DNA of 64,000 nt from Phycisphaerales bacterium AB-hyl4 (GCA_041821185.1 JBGUBD010000018.1:1-64000), one strand, 5' to 3'; positions 50,210-60,157 are shown, counted from the first letter of the stretch. Numbers and translations are program-made. The notes: generated by a model from the letters alone, not told the origin.

Positions 50210-51121
50210 TCAGCGCCGCTTGATCGCCCACATCTCGATCTCGACGCGCATGGCCAGCAGCAGGGCGGTGCCCACCGCCGTCCGCACCGGGCGCGGCTCG
50301 GGCATCGCGTCCTGGTAGACCGCGTTGAAGCGCGGCCACTCATCCAGATCCGCCAGGTAGACATTGACCTTGAACACGTCGGCGAACGTGCAGCCGGCCT
50401 CGGCGAGCTGGCGCTGGCAGTTGGTCAGCGTCACCTGCGTCTGCTGTTCAATCGTCTCACCCACCACCGCGCCTGCCTCATTGAGCGGGCCCTGGCCGGA
50501 GATCACCACCAGCCGATCGGCGTCCACCTCCAGCACTGGCGAGTAGGGGCCGGCCCCGACATGCTGGCGGGCCGTGTGCGGCCGATGCTTTTGCGGTCGG
50601 TCCGCCTCCGCCCCCGCCCCCGGGCTGGCGGCGCTGCCCATCGGGTTGGGCAGGTAGCCCACGAAGCCGACGATCTTCCACCGGCCGTCGATGCGCCGCA
50701 GGCGATACAGCGTCTGCCAGCACAGGGTGATCGCGCCGCCGCCTTCCAGCGGCACCTGGCCGTCGAACTTCTTGTGCGCAATAGCGCGGTCGCCCTGGAT
50801 CTCGATGTCGCGCAGCACGGTGGCGGTGTAGAGCGCCGCTTCCCGATCGCCTTGCACTTGCACGCTGGCAAAGTCGCTGGCCTGCTTCAGCCATGAATCG
50901 CGATACGCCGACAGCTCGGCGAACTGCAACCGCCACGCATCCGGGTTGGCACGGAAGTGGGCGTTGAGCCCTTCAAATTCGTCTTCCTGAAAGTCGTCCG
51001 CCACGATCGACCAGTCGCGCTGCAGGAAGGCATCAAAGTCCCGCTTGACGAGCATTTGCCAGATGGCGTGCCGGTCGGCGTCGGCTTGCGGGAACGGATT
51101 GGCCTGAAACAGCGAACTCAT
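50210..51121 (-). CDS. NTF2-like / RidA fusion protein
   Basis: 303 residues. Residues 1-165 look like a SnoaL/NTF2-like alpha-beta barrel (WQMLVKRDFDAFLQRDWSIV, WQTLYRLRRIDGRWKIVGFV). Residues about 180-303 are a YjgF/RidA domain (HVGAGPYSPVLEVDADRLVV, ISGQGPLN, ADVFKVNVYLADLDEWPRFN, PVRTAVGTALL) with the ligand arginine retained. RidA removes reactive imines made by dehydratases. Its ATG overlaps the stop of the preceding enolase-superfamily gene by 4 bases, so it probably works on that enzyme's product. Confidence 0.8.
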   Translation of the reverse strand: MSSLFQANPFPQADADRHAIWQMLVKRDFDAFLQRDWSIVADDFQEDEFEGLNAHFRANPDAWRLQFAELSAYRDSWLKQASDFASVQVQGDREAALYTATVLRDIEIQGDRAIAHKKFDGQVPLEGGGAITLCWQTLYRLRRIDGRWKIVGFVGYLPNPMGSAASPGAGAEADRPQKHRPHTARQHVGAGPYSPVLEVDADRLVVISGQGPLNEAGAVVGETIEQQTQVTLTNCQRQLAEAGCTFADVFKVNVYLADLDEWPRFNAVYQDAMPEPRPVRTAVGTALLLAMRVEIEMWAIKRR

Positions 51122-52260
51122 TCGTAAACCTTTCTATCTAATGCGTAATGCTTCACCGCCGCCTCATCCAGCGCCACGCCCAGCCCCGGCCCCTCGGGCA
51201 AATATACGTGCGGCGGCTCGATCCGCAGCGGCTGCTTGAGTAAATCATGCTCCCGCACCATACGGCCGAAGATATCGCTGGGCCAGGTGCAACTCACCGC
51301 CGCCGCGGCCTGGTGCACGTACATCGCTTCGAGGATGCCCAGGTCCACCTCCGAACCATGCCAGCAGGGCAGGTTCGCCGCCGCCGCGATGCGGTCGAGT
51401 TGCGCAAAGCCCGCCAGCCCGCCGTTGAAGTTGAACCCATCCACCGCGCGATGCTGCAGCGCGAGGACGGCGTCCGACACCCGCTGGCCATGCACGATGT
51501 AAGGCAGCGACACATGCAGCACGATGCGGATCGGGCTCAACTTTCGAAGCTCCGCATACTCCGCCAGCATCCAGCGCGGAATCGGGTCTTCCAGACAAAG
51601 CACGTTGCCCACCTCGGCGAGCTTCGCGATGCGCGACCGCGCTTCGTCCGCTCGCTCCCACCGCTCGTTGGGGTCCAGTGTCACCGTCATGCCCGGCGAC
51701 GCCTCAGCCACCCGCTCGCACCAGCCGACCACATCATCGTCCAGCCCGCACTTGAGCTTCCAGTTGTCAAAGCCCTGCTTGGCGAACCGCTGCGCCATCG
51801 GCCCCATCTCGTCGACCGTGCGATGCCCCGTCCACGCACCGACCTTCACGCGATCCCGCACCGGTCCGCCGAGCAGGTCAGCCACGCGCAGGTCGTGCAG
51901 TTTCGCGTAGGCATCGGTGATCGCACACTCAAAGCCGTCATACTCCCGGCAGTGCCCGATGGGCAACTGCTGCCGATTCAGCGTCAGGATGTCCTGCCCG
52001 ATCAGCGAGCGGGCGATGTTGTCGATTGTCGCCGGTGCATGATCGCGATAGCACTCGCCCAGGCCGACGATGCCGCTGTCCAGTTCCAACTCAAGCATGA
52101 CCTTGCTCAGCGCATCGAACTGCACCGACCACGTCGCCTGGCCGGCGACGGTGATCTTGTGCAGCGGATGATCCACACTGGGATGATTGACCGCACCCTC
52201 CTTGGCAGGCACCTTCACTTCATGAACGATGATGCGACGGATCACATTCGACTTGCTCAT
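51118..52260 (-). CDS. Mandelate racemase / enolase-superfamily enzyme (dehydratase or epimerase)
   Basis: 380 residues. Barrel motifs are NWKLKCG (KxK bases), TLDPNERW (metal Asp), CLEDPIPRW (metal Glu) and CWHGSEVDLGILEAM. The third metal ligand, normally an Asp or Glu, falls in IVLHVSLPYI where His appears instead, so this is an unusual subgroup. Likely acts on a sugar acid. It starts at 52260 on the last base of the upstream SDR stop (TGATG), and it ends in the RidA-fusion start, forming a tight three-gene operon. Confidence 0.85.
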   Translation of the reverse strand: MSKSNVIRRIIVHEVKVPAKEGAVNHPSVDHPLHKITVAGQATWSVQFDALSKVMLELELDSGIVGLGECYRDHAPATIDNIARSLIGQDILTLNRQQLPIGHCREYDGFECAITDAYAKLHDLRVADLLGGPVRDRVKVGAWTGHRTVDEMGPMAQRFAKQGFDNWKLKCGLDDDVVGWCERVAEASPGMTVTLDPNERWERADEARSRIAKLAEVGNVLCLEDPIPRWMLAEYAELRKLSPIRIVLHVSLPYIVHGQRVSDAVLALQHRAVDGFNFNGGLAGFAQLDRIAAAANLPCWHGSEVDLGILEAMYVHQAAAAVSCTWPSDIFGRMVREHDLLKQPLRIEPPHVYLPEGPGLGVALDEAAVKHYALDRKVYE

Positions 52261-53042
52261 CAGACCAGCCCCTTGTCTGCGGCCATGCTGGAAATACCGC
52301 CATCCACCCGCAATACCTGCCCGGTGATCATCCGCGCTGCCTCGCTTAAAAGGAACACCGCCGCCCGGCCGCAGTCGATCGCTTCGATCTGCCGCTCCAG
52401 CGCCTGGTAGTTGCGCACGTAGCGATCGACCCACGCCTGCGGATCGTCGGTGAAGCTGCGCATCAGTTCGAGATTCTGCTCGGCATGCACATAGCCGGGG
52501 GCGATCGCGTTGCAGCGGATGCCGTGTCGGCCGTAGTCCACGGCGATGCCGCGGGTCAGGCCTTCGACGCCCGCCTTCGCCTGCGCGTAGAGGCCGTAGC
52601 CGGTCATGCTGCCGTAGGCCATGATCGACGAGACGTTGACGATGCTGCCAGGAATGTTGCGTTGCCGACAGTGCTGCAAGAACGCCCGGCTCATCAGCCA
52701 TACGCCACGCGAGTCCACCGCGTGCAGCCGATCGTACTCTTCCAGCGTCGTCTCGGCGACCGGCTTGGTCAAGCCCACGCCCGCGTTGTTCGCCAGCCCG
52801 TGCACCTGCCCCACCGCTTTCGTAGCCTCGGCGAACAGGCGATCCACGTCCGCCGGCTCGCTCACGTCACCCGCCAGCAGCATCGCGTCGGGGTGCCGCT
52901 TGCGGACCTTCTGGAGCTTGTTGGTATCCACGTCGTTGACCAGCGGCCGACCGCCCGCTTCCACCACCGCGTCTACCACGCCCGCCCCCACGCCCACGCC
53001 CGCGCCGGCCGTGATCAGAATGTGCTTGCCCTGCAGTTGCAT
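52260..53042 (-). CDS. SDR-family oxidoreductase
   Basis: 260 residues. The nucleotide motif is TAGAGVGVG instead of the usual TGxxxGIG, then ANNAGVG, active-site IVNVSSIMAYGS and YAQAK, and the C-terminal VLRVDGGISSM. It lies first in the SDR/enolase-superfamily/RidA operon, so it probably oxidises or reduces the sugar-acid substrate. The start at 53042 is the ATG that leads straight into the first strand (MQLQGKHILITAG). Confidence 0.87.
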   Translation of the reverse strand: MQLQGKHILITAGAGVGVGAGVVDAVVEAGGRPLVNDVDTNKLQKVRKRHPDAMLLAGDVSEPADVDRLFAEATKAVGQVHGLANNAGVGLTKPVAETTLEEYDRLHAVDSRGVWLMSRAFLQHCRQRNIPGSIVNVSSIMAYGSMTGYGLYAQAKAGVEGLTRGIAVDYGRHGIRCNAIAPGYVHAEQNLELMRSFTDDPQAWVDRYVRNYQALERQIEAIDCGRAAVFLLSEAARMITGQVLRVDGGISSMAADKGLV

Positions 53043-53077
53043 CGTGTCCCTTTCCGCGGTGTCGGTCGGCAACGAGT

Positions 53078-53182
53078 TTACAGGATGCCGTAGGTCTTGA
53101 ATGCGTCCGTGCTGCTCATGCCGTTCTCAATCGCCTTCCGCACCGTCTTCTCGCCGCGGGCTTCCTGGACGAACTCGCGTCG
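53078..53182 (-). pseudogene. RraA-family C-terminal tail remnant
   Basis: The minus strand ends with EFVQEARGEKTVRKAIENGM and SSTDAFKTYGIL, the common C-terminus of RraA/4-hydroxy-4-methyl-2-oxoglutarate aldolase proteins. Nothing upstream of it remains; at 53182 the sequence switches to another gene on the opposite strand. Confidence 0.55.
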
Positions 53183-53719
53183 ATGGATCGCGACGCCTAC
53201 GACGCTTTGGAGATGATCGAGCAACCCACCGGGCGGGACATTGAAACTCATGCATTTGACTGGTCGGTGGTTGCCGCTCGCAAGCCGGTGATGGTCGATG
53301 AGGGGCTGATGACCTTGCAGTCGATGCAAGTGGCTCGAGCGCAAGGGTGGTCCGGCTTTGCACTGAAGACATGCAAGGGTCACAGCTTTGCGCTCGTCGC
53401 GGCAGCCTGGGCCAAGCGGCACGGCATGCAGGTGTCGTTGCAGGATCTGACCAATCCTGGGCTGAGCGCGATGCATGCAGCGATCTTTGCCAGTCGCGTG
53501 CCGACCATGAATGGCGTAGAACTCAACTCGCCACAGTTCACCCCCGCCGCGAACGCTGGTTGGCTGGATCGTTACCCCGGTCTGTTTACGATTCGTCATG
53601 GCATCCACCAGCTTCCAGCACCCACGACGCCCGGCTTGGGCGGAGAAGGTTCGGCCGGAGCCAGAACGGCCGCGCCGTTTGAACGAAACAGCGAGAAAAG
53701 CCGTTCTGTCAATCCATGA
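53183..53719 (+). pseudogene. Enolase-superfamily (mandelate racemase-like) C-terminal fragment
   Basis: 178 residues with MIEQPTGRDIET (Glu ligand), ARKPVMVDEGLMTLQSMQVA (third ligand), GWSGFALKTCKGHSFALVAA and LQDLTNPGLSAMHAAIFAS, the last half of a barrel. The N-terminal capping domain and first half are absent, so it is a 5'-truncated gene. Its cut end coincides with the RraA tail at about 53182. Confidence 0.7.
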
Positions 53720-53875
53720 GACCAAACCATGAGCAACGATTATTCTTTTCCAGTCCGCACCGGCTGTGTCGCGCCAAATCGATGGGGAAGACGCTGCTGT
53801 ATATCCGTTGCAAATCGCAGGCTCGCCGTCACGAGGCTAATGTCACGATCCGCATACATCGAAGAAGGTAATCGC

Positions 53876-54829
53876 ATGAAAACGTTCTGGTCTTGCACCT
53901 TCAGCTTTGTGTTCCCACTGTGGCTCGTCGTCGCTGCTCCCGCCATCGCCCAGCCGATTCCCGGCGATGGCATGCGCATCGACGCGATCTCCGACGACTT
54001 CGAAGACCTTGCCTGGTCGTTCAATCACGACACCGCCACCTCGGCGAACGGCCTGTGGCGCGGCTCGTTCCGTGGGGCACCGGATGTGGTGGAACCCATC
54101 GCTTCGCCGGCTGGCGGCTTGTCCGGTCAGAGCCAGTCGCTGCTGCTGCGTTCGCAGGACTTCGGCAAGGACGCCACGCCCGGCCAGGATGACTTCGTCA
54201 GCCAGAGCTACACGAACCGGGGCGTGACGTCGCCCACCCGGGCCGACCTGCCCAGCGTGATTGCCCGCGTATACCTGCCTGAGGTGGATGAGCTGAACAC
54301 CGACTGGGGCGTGTTCGGGATGCGCCTGGAAGCGGTGTCGAATGATCGCGTCGGTGGCGTCGATGCCCTGGGGCGGTACTACCCGAGCATCTGGATCAAC
54401 TACTGGCCGCAGGGCGAGTCGAATCATCCGACACGCAGCCAGCCGTACCTGAGCTTCCGCCTGGGTGACGGTTATGCCATCGACGTGGCGGGGCCGTACC
54501 TCGCCGGCGGCGGCTGGTACACGTTCGGCCTCGCCTTCGACGAAGCGGGCATCGCCCACTACTACGCCAGCGGCGGCGTGGATCCGCTGACCGAAGCGGA
54601 CCGGGTGTTCAACTCGACGCAGTTCGCCACGAATCACACCAGCGGCGTGAACCCGGGGATGGACAGCGTGAACTATCACTTTTTCAGCATGGGCTATCCG
54701 GCGACCCATGACTGGTCGATGGCCTTTCTGATCGACGACGTGTCGGTGTTCGTGATCCCCGAGCCGGGCTCGGCCTTGCTGGTGCTCGGCACGCTGGCGG
54801 GGATGCTGATGCGGCGACGACGGCGGTGA
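53876..54829 (+). CDS. PEP-CTERM protein with concanavalin-like domain
   Basis: 317 residues: signal peptide (CTFSFVFPLWLVVAAPAIA-QPIP), a beta-sandwich region (DDFEDLAWSFNHDTATSANG, then AGPYLAGGGWYTFGLAFDEA) and the tail VIPEPGSALLVLGTLAGML with RRRRR. AGAAGG precedes the ATG at 53876; the frame is open to 53729 but that stretch is not protein-like. Probably a surface binding or adhesive protein. Confidence 0.87.
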   Translation: MKTFWSCTFSFVFPLWLVVAAPAIAQPIPGDGMRIDAISDDFEDLAWSFNHDTATSANGLWRGSFRGAPDVVEPIASPAGGLSGQSQSLLLRSQDFGKDATPGQDDFVSQSYTNRGVTSPTRADLPSVIARVYLPEVDELNTDWGVFGMRLEAVSNDRVGGVDALGRYYPSIWINYWPQGESNHPTRSQPYLSFRLGDGYAIDVAGPYLAGGGWYTFGLAFDEAGIAHYYASGGVDPLTEADRVFNSTQFATNHTSGVNPGMDSVNYHFFSMGYPATHDWSMAFLIDDVSVFVIPEPGSALLVLGTLAGMLMRRRRR

Positions 54830-55000
54830 GCCATGCTCCATGACTGGCGATTGCCGGGCTTAGGGCGAAGCGCGTCATGGCTCGATGCGTTTGAGCAAAA
54901 TGTTTTCATTTCGTGCCGAAGTTGGCTTTAATCTTTGGCTCCAGCGACTACGATGCCGGCATCGTGTGGATTCCGATGCCGGGGTGTCGAGTTGTCAATC

Positions 55001-55717
55001 ATGAACGTGCTGGTAATTGGTGGGGCGGGTTATGTGGGCGCGATTGTTCGGCCGGCGCTGGAAACGGTGCATGGCTGCCGGTATCTGGACCTGCGGCCGG
55101 TGCCGGGTGCTGAGGATCGCACTTTTGTGGGCGACGTCAACGACCCGGCAGTCGTTCGTGAAGCGGTGCAGGGGCAGGACGCCCTGGTTTACCTGGCGAT
55201 GGGTACCAACAACGGCGATCGACGCACGGTACAAGATATCGACGCGGCTTTTAACGTGAACGTGCGTGGCCTGTACCGCACGCTGGCTGCGGCTTTGGAA
55301 GCTGGCGTTCGGCGGATATGCGTGGCCAGTTCGTTGAGTGTATATCGCCACTGTCACCGCTCGGCGATAGACGAAAGCTGTGCCGCCGACGCATGGGAGC
55401 CCTACGGCCTGAGCAAGCGAGTCGGTGAATTTCTCTGCCAGGCGGCGGCGCAACAATGCCCCGACGCCACGCTCGTGGCCTTGCGTCTGATCCTGCCGCG
55501 CAACGAAGCGGACTGGCCGCAGTATCGCTTTGACCCGGCCAAGGAACGTAACGTCTTCGCCTTGGGGCCACGCGACACACGCGAGCTGTTTCGCAAAGCA
55601 CTGGAACTCGATCGCCCCGGCTGCCACATCGTGCAGGCCAGCGGCGACATCACCAACGAGCGCCTGCCCAACCACCGTGTGCGTGAACTGCTGGGCTGGT
55701 CGCCGCAGAACCACTGA
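55001..55717 (+). CDS. NAD-dependent epimerase/dehydratase
   Basis: 238 residues with an extended-SDR core: MNVLVIGGAGYVGAIVRPAL, DALVYLAMGTNN, VASSLSVYRH (Ser) and YGLSKRVGEF (YxxxK). The C-terminal substrate domain is short. Sugar-nucleotide or sugar-acid substrate not readable. Only 6 bases separate it from the ABC transporter gene, so they form one operon. Confidence 0.85.
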   Translation: MNVLVIGGAGYVGAIVRPALETVHGCRYLDLRPVPGAEDRTFVGDVNDPAVVREAVQGQDALVYLAMGTNNGDRRTVQDIDAAFNVNVRGLYRTLAAALEAGVRRICVASSLSVYRHCHRSAIDESCAADAWEPYGLSKRVGEFLCQAAAQQCPDATLVALRLILPRNEADWPQYRFDPAKERNVFALGPRDTRELFRKALELDRPGCHIVQASGDITNERLPNHRVRELLGWSPQNH

Positions 55718-55723
55718 ACCCAC

Positions 55724-57514
55724 ATGCCTGTTTCCGCCCCACCCCCGTCCGACGGCCCGGTGCTGGACCTGCGAAAACACTCGCTCCGCGAAATCGCGGC
55801 GCGCCTCGGGCCCATCCTGCGGCCGCACCGCGGGCGGCTGGTGGTCGGCTGCACGCTCATCGCCATTGCCGGCGGCATCTTCGGCGTCATGCCCCTGTTT
55901 CTCAAATACCTCATCGACGAAGCCATCCCCCAGCGCAGCATGCAACTGACCTTGCTGATTTCAGGCGGCTTCGTGCTCACCCACGCCATCCGCACGGGCA
56001 TCTGGTTCATCGCCATGCAGCAGATCCTGCTCACCCAGGAAAAAATCACCTTCGCCCTGCGCAACGCCGGCTTCAGCCACCTCCAGCGCCTCTCCCTGCG
56101 CTTCCACCATCGCTTTCCCTCCGGCTTCCTCTACCAGAGCGTGTTCGGCACGGCGATCAACGCTGTGGGCGGGGCGATGCAGACCATCTTCAAGCAGCTA
56201 TCGCTATACATCGTCGCGATGGCCACCAGCCTCATTGCCTGCCTCATGCTCAGTGTGCCTATGACCGCGATCATCCTCGCGGGCTGCGTGGGCTACGTCG
56301 TGATCAGCCGATGGACCTCGCCGCAGATCTACCGGGCGACTCGGCTCAAAAATGAATCACAGAACCAGATCTCCGACTTCATCGTCGACCGCCTGCGCGG
56401 TACGCGCACCATTCAGGCCATGGCCATCGAACAGCAAGTCGAAGACGAGTTCGCCACCCGCCTCTGGCCAGCTCAGCTAAGGGCGCTGGACGCGGTGAAG
56501 CAGACGTTTCGCCTGAGCGTTATCACCAACATGGCGGGCTACTTCGTCACCGCCTGCATCATGCTCGCGGGTGCCTATGCCATCTTTGAAATGGATCTGA
56601 GCCTCGGCGATCTCGTCGCCTTCATGGCCTACCAGGCCACCTTCATCACCATCGTCGCCACGCTCACCAACGTCTGGGGCGACATCACCGCCGCCCGCGC
56701 CGGCCTCGACCAGTTGCTGACCATCCTCAACACCCCCAGCCATGTCGAAGAACGGCCCCACGCCACCATGCCCGCCAGCGTCCACGGCGACCTGACACTC
56801 GAAAACATGAGCTTCGGCTACGAACCCGATCAACTCGTCCTGCAAAACCTCAACCTCACCTTCCCACGCGGCCAGAGCGTCGCGCTCGTCGGCGCCAGCG
56901 GCGGGGGCAAGACCACGCTCGCCAACCTGCTGCTGCGCTTCTACGACCCGACCCACGGCCGCATCCTGCTCGATGGCAACGACATTCGCGAGTTGCCGCT
57001 GAAAAACTATCGCAGCCTCTTCGGCGTCGTTCTGCAAGACCCGTACCTCTTTAACACCTCCATTGAAGCCAACCTTCGTTGTGCCCGGCCCGAAGCCAGC
57101 GAAGCGGAAATCATCGAAGCCCTCGATCGCGCCCGCGCGTGGGAGTTCGTTCAGCACCTGCCCGGCAAGCTCCAGTACCAGGTCGGCGAAGGCGGCTCGC
57201 GCCTCTCCGGCGGCCAGCGCCAGCGCCTCGCCATTGCCCGCTGCATCATGCTGCAAAGCCGTTTCGTCATCCTTGATGAGCCGACCTCCGCACTCGACGT
57301 GGAATCCGAGCGAGCGGTGCAGGAAGCGTTCGATTCGCTATTCGCGGATCGCACGACCTTCGTCATCGCCCACCGCCTGAGCACGATCCGCCATGCCGAT
57401 CGGATTCTCGTCTTGCAGAACGGGCAGGTGATTCAGGACGGCCACTACGATCAGCTCGTCGCGGAACGGGGCGTCTTCCAGCGGCTGCACGCGATGGCCG
57501 CTGGTACGGCGTAG
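55724..57514 (+). CDS. ABC transporter, fused permease and ATPase
   Basis: 596 residues. About six membrane helices (residues 40-320) form an exporter (ABC-B type) permease, then an ATPase domain with Walker A ALVGASGGGKTTLANLLL, signature RLSGGQRQRLAIARCI, Walker B FVILDEPTSALD and the H-loop FVIAHRLSTIRHADR. Works as a homodimer or with a partner to export lipid, drug or peptide. Follows the epimerase gene by 6 bases. Confidence 0.92.
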   Translation: MPVSAPPPSDGPVLDLRKHSLREIAARLGPILRPHRGRLVVGCTLIAIAGGIFGVMPLFLKYLIDEAIPQRSMQLTLLISGGFVLTHAIRTGIWFIAMQQILLTQEKITFALRNAGFSHLQRLSLRFHHRFPSGFLYQSVFGTAINAVGGAMQTIFKQLSLYIVAMATSLIACLMLSVPMTAIILAGCVGYVVISRWTSPQIYRATRLKNESQNQISDFIVDRLRGTRTIQAMAIEQQVEDEFATRLWPAQLRALDAVKQTFRLSVITNMAGYFVTACIMLAGAYAIFEMDLSLGDLVAFMAYQATFITIVATLTNVWGDITAARAGLDQLLTILNTPSHVEERPHATMPASVHGDLTLENMSFGYEPDQLVLQNLNLTFPRGQSVALVGASGGGKTTLANLLLRFYDPTHGRILLDGNDIRELPLKNYRSLFGVVLQDPYLFNTSIEANLRCARPEASEAEIIEALDRARAWEFVQHLPGKLQYQVGEGGSRLSGGQRQRLAIARCIMLQSRFVILDEPTSALDVESERAVQEAFDSLFADRTTFVIAHRLSTIRHADRILVLQNGQVIQDGHYDQLVAERGVFQRLHAMAAGTA

Positions 57515-57666
57515 GGATGGAAGGGGCGGTCACTGATATCCACCTTGGCTTTTACGCTCTATTGGAGATCGTAGGTAACTGAAAGCATTGCGGCACGCCT
57601 GCCGTGGTGCAACCGCCGACCTTCGTCATCGCAACGCCAGCATTTCCATGTCGGGTCGAGTGTGGA

Positions 57667-60105
57667 TCAGCCTCGGATGCGCTGCAGCCTGACATCAATC
57701 GATTTCTTTCCGGCAAGGCCGCCCAGGTCGATCGTGGCGGTATCGGAATCAAACGGATGGGGCGATTGGCCATCGATATGCACCGCATCGAGCTGCCACG
57801 GATGGGGCAGGCGGAGCCGCAGCGTGACTTGTTTCAAGTTGGGGTGCTGCGGCAACTGCACGACGCCCCTGACCCGGGGCGTTGCGGCATTCAGTTGGCT
57901 TGTGAAGCGATAGCTCACTGGTCCGAATGCCGTGGGCATGTCGTGCACGGCCAGAACCTGCCCATCATCCAGCCATCGCGGCGGCGTGGCATGTGCCAGA
58001 CGCAGCGTGTCCGGTACGCCGTTGCCCTGGGCATCAAAGTCATAGACCAGAATGTGGCGCAGCAGCACGTTGAACCATCCCTGCCCCGCCGAGTTTGGTG
58101 GGAGGAACAAGCTTCGGCCGGGCGGATCAAGCTGGCCGTGGATTCGGCTCTCGGCCAGCGAGGCAATCTCGCCGGCGTAGCAGGTGTCGTGGGTCATGCC
58201 GATGGCCAGCTTGCCGTAAAGGGCCAGTTCCAGTTGATCGGCGTCGTCAGTGCGAGCCCAAGCTTCCACGAGCCCGGCGCCATACAGATCGTCGATCCCA
58301 CATTCGAGCAACGTCGTCGTGGTGTTGTAGTCTGACTGCGGCGTCCAGCGCACCAGACTGGCGCAGAGGCCGCCGCGTTGTTGATACGTGTCGAGCATGG
58401 CCGATTGCGCTGGGTGATCGGTGGGCAACACCCCGCTGGCAATGGCGTAGGGCGCGACCAATGCCCAGTATGAGCCGAGCGTGGTTTTGGTCAGTTGGCC
58501 GGTGGGCGTCGGTTCGTCGCCGTGCAGTTGCATGGGCACGAACGGAGGATTCGCCTGCCAGTCGGTGGACGCTTCCACGGCCTGGAGAATCGCCGCACGC
58601 ATTGACTCGGCATGCGCCAGCAACTTCTCGTCCGCCAAGGCGAGTGCCGCATCGCGCAGGCCTCGCCACGCCACCGCGTTGCCGTTGAACGAATAAACCA
58701 TTTGCGGAAGATCGCCGCAATATTGCGTGGGCGGCAGCAGGCCGTGTTGCTCGGTGTTGCGGCTGGCGGCGATCTGTTGGGCCCAGCGGCGCATGCGTCG
58801 GCCGTGTCGGCGCAGGATCACACCGTTGTCGCCTTCAAGCTGTGCCAGTCGGCAAAGCCGTGTCAGTCGACAACCGAGGTCATGAGGCATCACGTTCTTC
58901 TGGTCATAGAAGGTGACCTGTTCAAAGAAGCGCACCGCCGCCTTGATGTGGCCCCAGCATGCGAGAGCCGTGCAAGCCAGCCCGGTCTCATCGGTGTACA
59001 TCCGCTCGTAGGGGTTGTGCACCGAGTAGTTGAGTTGCCCGCGGTTGGCGATGACATAGAGGCTCGCGAGCACGGCCTGCCTTGCCTGATCGACACGCGG
59101 CTCGGGAAGCTCGGCGGTCGCTGATCCGGCGGGAGCAAGTTGCTGCTGCCATTGCCGAGCGACTTCGTTCATCCGGTCGTGCCAAGCGGTCGGCTCGGCC
59201 ATGTCGGCGAGGAAGGCGGCGTTGTTCACCAGTGCCCGCTCGGTTTCAATCGCCCAGGCCGAGCGCTCGGAGGCGGGGTGGTTGATCAGCGTGTGCCGGG
59301 CCGGCTGATCCAGCAGGAGCAGGCATGCCTCGTGTTCCGTTGAATCTGCAGCAGGCGACCAGACAAGCGTCTGCTCCGCTTCGTCCCATTGCCACCCCGG
59401 GCCGACGCCGCCGAACAGATGCCCTTCGTCATCCTGCAACGCGCCGCCCGTGCATTGCAGGTTTGCCGGGATCGACTGACCCGCGTCATCGTGTCGTGCC
59501 AGGCGAGCCCGCCAGCGCAGCGGTGCGGTCGCCTCGGGCTTGCCCTTGACGGTGCAGCGCAACCACGCTGCCAGCCGGCCGGACGCGCCTGGCACGTCAG
59601 CGGCAAAGACATCCAAGGTGAGTGTCTGCGGCCCGGCCATCCACTGCCAGCCAGCAATCGGCAGGCAGCCGTCGTGCCAGCGCGGCTGGGCGCAAACAGG
59701 CTGCCACCCATCGCCGGCATTCACTTCCAGCGTCACTGACCAAGCCGGCCCGTTCCAGTGCGATGCCTGGTCGACGCCGATCGGCCGTTTGTTCACCTCG
59801 ATGCCCAAGTGTACCGCCGAGCCATCGGAGACGACACGAATCTTGCGTTCACCTTCCGGCTCACTCAAGACAAGCGGATAGGCCTTGAAGGGCGCATTGA
59901 CGTAGCGAAGCGGGGGCAGCATCGCGGCCAGCGCTTCGAACGACGGCCGCTCGCCCGTGGCGGCCAACCGGGCCGCCACGGCGTCCTCCGCAGTCTGCTC
60001 AAACTCGGTCAGCGGCGCACGCGGGGGCCATTGCCTGGCTTTTGGAGCCGACGAAACTTCGGGTGTGGCACCCGTTACGTCCACGGCAGGATCGGAATCA
60101 GCCAC
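57667..60105 (-). CDS. (alpha/alpha)6-barrel glycosidase-like protein
   Basis: 812 residues, no signal peptide. After a beta-rich N-terminal half (sugar-binding type), residues about 330-690 show helical-toroid features: LASLYVIANRGQLNYSVHNP, RMYTDETGLACTALACWGH, VYSFNGNAVAWRGLRDAAL and DYNTTTTLLECGIDDLYGAG. A beta domain follows. Such folds belong to GH15/GH63/GH78/GH127-like proteins, but none matches firmly. It is divergent from the LacI regulator across an operator pair and so probably supplies sugar acids to that operon. Confidence 0.65.
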   Translation of the reverse strand: MADSDPAVDVTGATPEVSSAPKARQWPPRAPLTEFEQTAEDAVAARLAATGERPSFEALAAMLPPLRYVNAPFKAYPLVLSEPEGERKIRVVSDGSAVHLGIEVNKRPIGVDQASHWNGPAWSVTLEVNAGDGWQPVCAQPRWHDGCLPIAGWQWMAGPQTLTLDVFAADVPGASGRLAAWLRCTVKGKPEATAPLRWRARLARHDDAGQSIPANLQCTGGALQDDEGHLFGGVGPGWQWDEAEQTLVWSPAADSTEHEACLLLLDQPARHTLINHPASERSAWAIETERALVNNAAFLADMAEPTAWHDRMNEVARQWQQQLAPAGSATAELPEPRVDQARQAVLASLYVIANRGQLNYSVHNPYERMYTDETGLACTALACWGHIKAAVRFFEQVTFYDQKNVMPHDLGCRLTRLCRLAQLEGDNGVILRRHGRRMRRWAQQIAASRNTEQHGLLPPTQYCGDLPQMVYSFNGNAVAWRGLRDAALALADEKLLAHAESMRAAILQAVEASTDWQANPPFVPMQLHGDEPTPTGQLTKTTLGSYWALVAPYAIASGVLPTDHPAQSAMLDTYQQRGGLCASLVRWTPQSDYNTTTTLLECGIDDLYGAGLVEAWARTDDADQLELALYGKLAIGMTHDTCYAGEIASLAESRIHGQLDPPGRSLFLPPNSAGQGWFNVLLRHILVYDFDAQGNGVPDTLRLAHATPPRWLDDGQVLAVHDMPTAFGPVSYRFTSQLNAATPRVRGVVQLPQHPNLKQVTLRLRLPHPWQLDAVHIDGQSPHPFDSDTATIDLGGLAGKKSIDVRLQRIRG

Positions 60106-60157
60106 GAAGCCTCCTGTTGGTCACTTGGGTCTGCGGATCCTTGAGGCAACTCAATGT

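Noticed and set aside
51247..52410. 387-codon plus-strand open frame
   Set aside because: Antisense of the enolase-superfamily gene and the SDR end; no domain.
54828..54883. GAGCCATG / CATGGCTC inverted repeat after the PEP-CTERM gene
   Set aside because: Arms of 8 bp are separated by 40 bases and no T-run follows; not convincing as a terminator.
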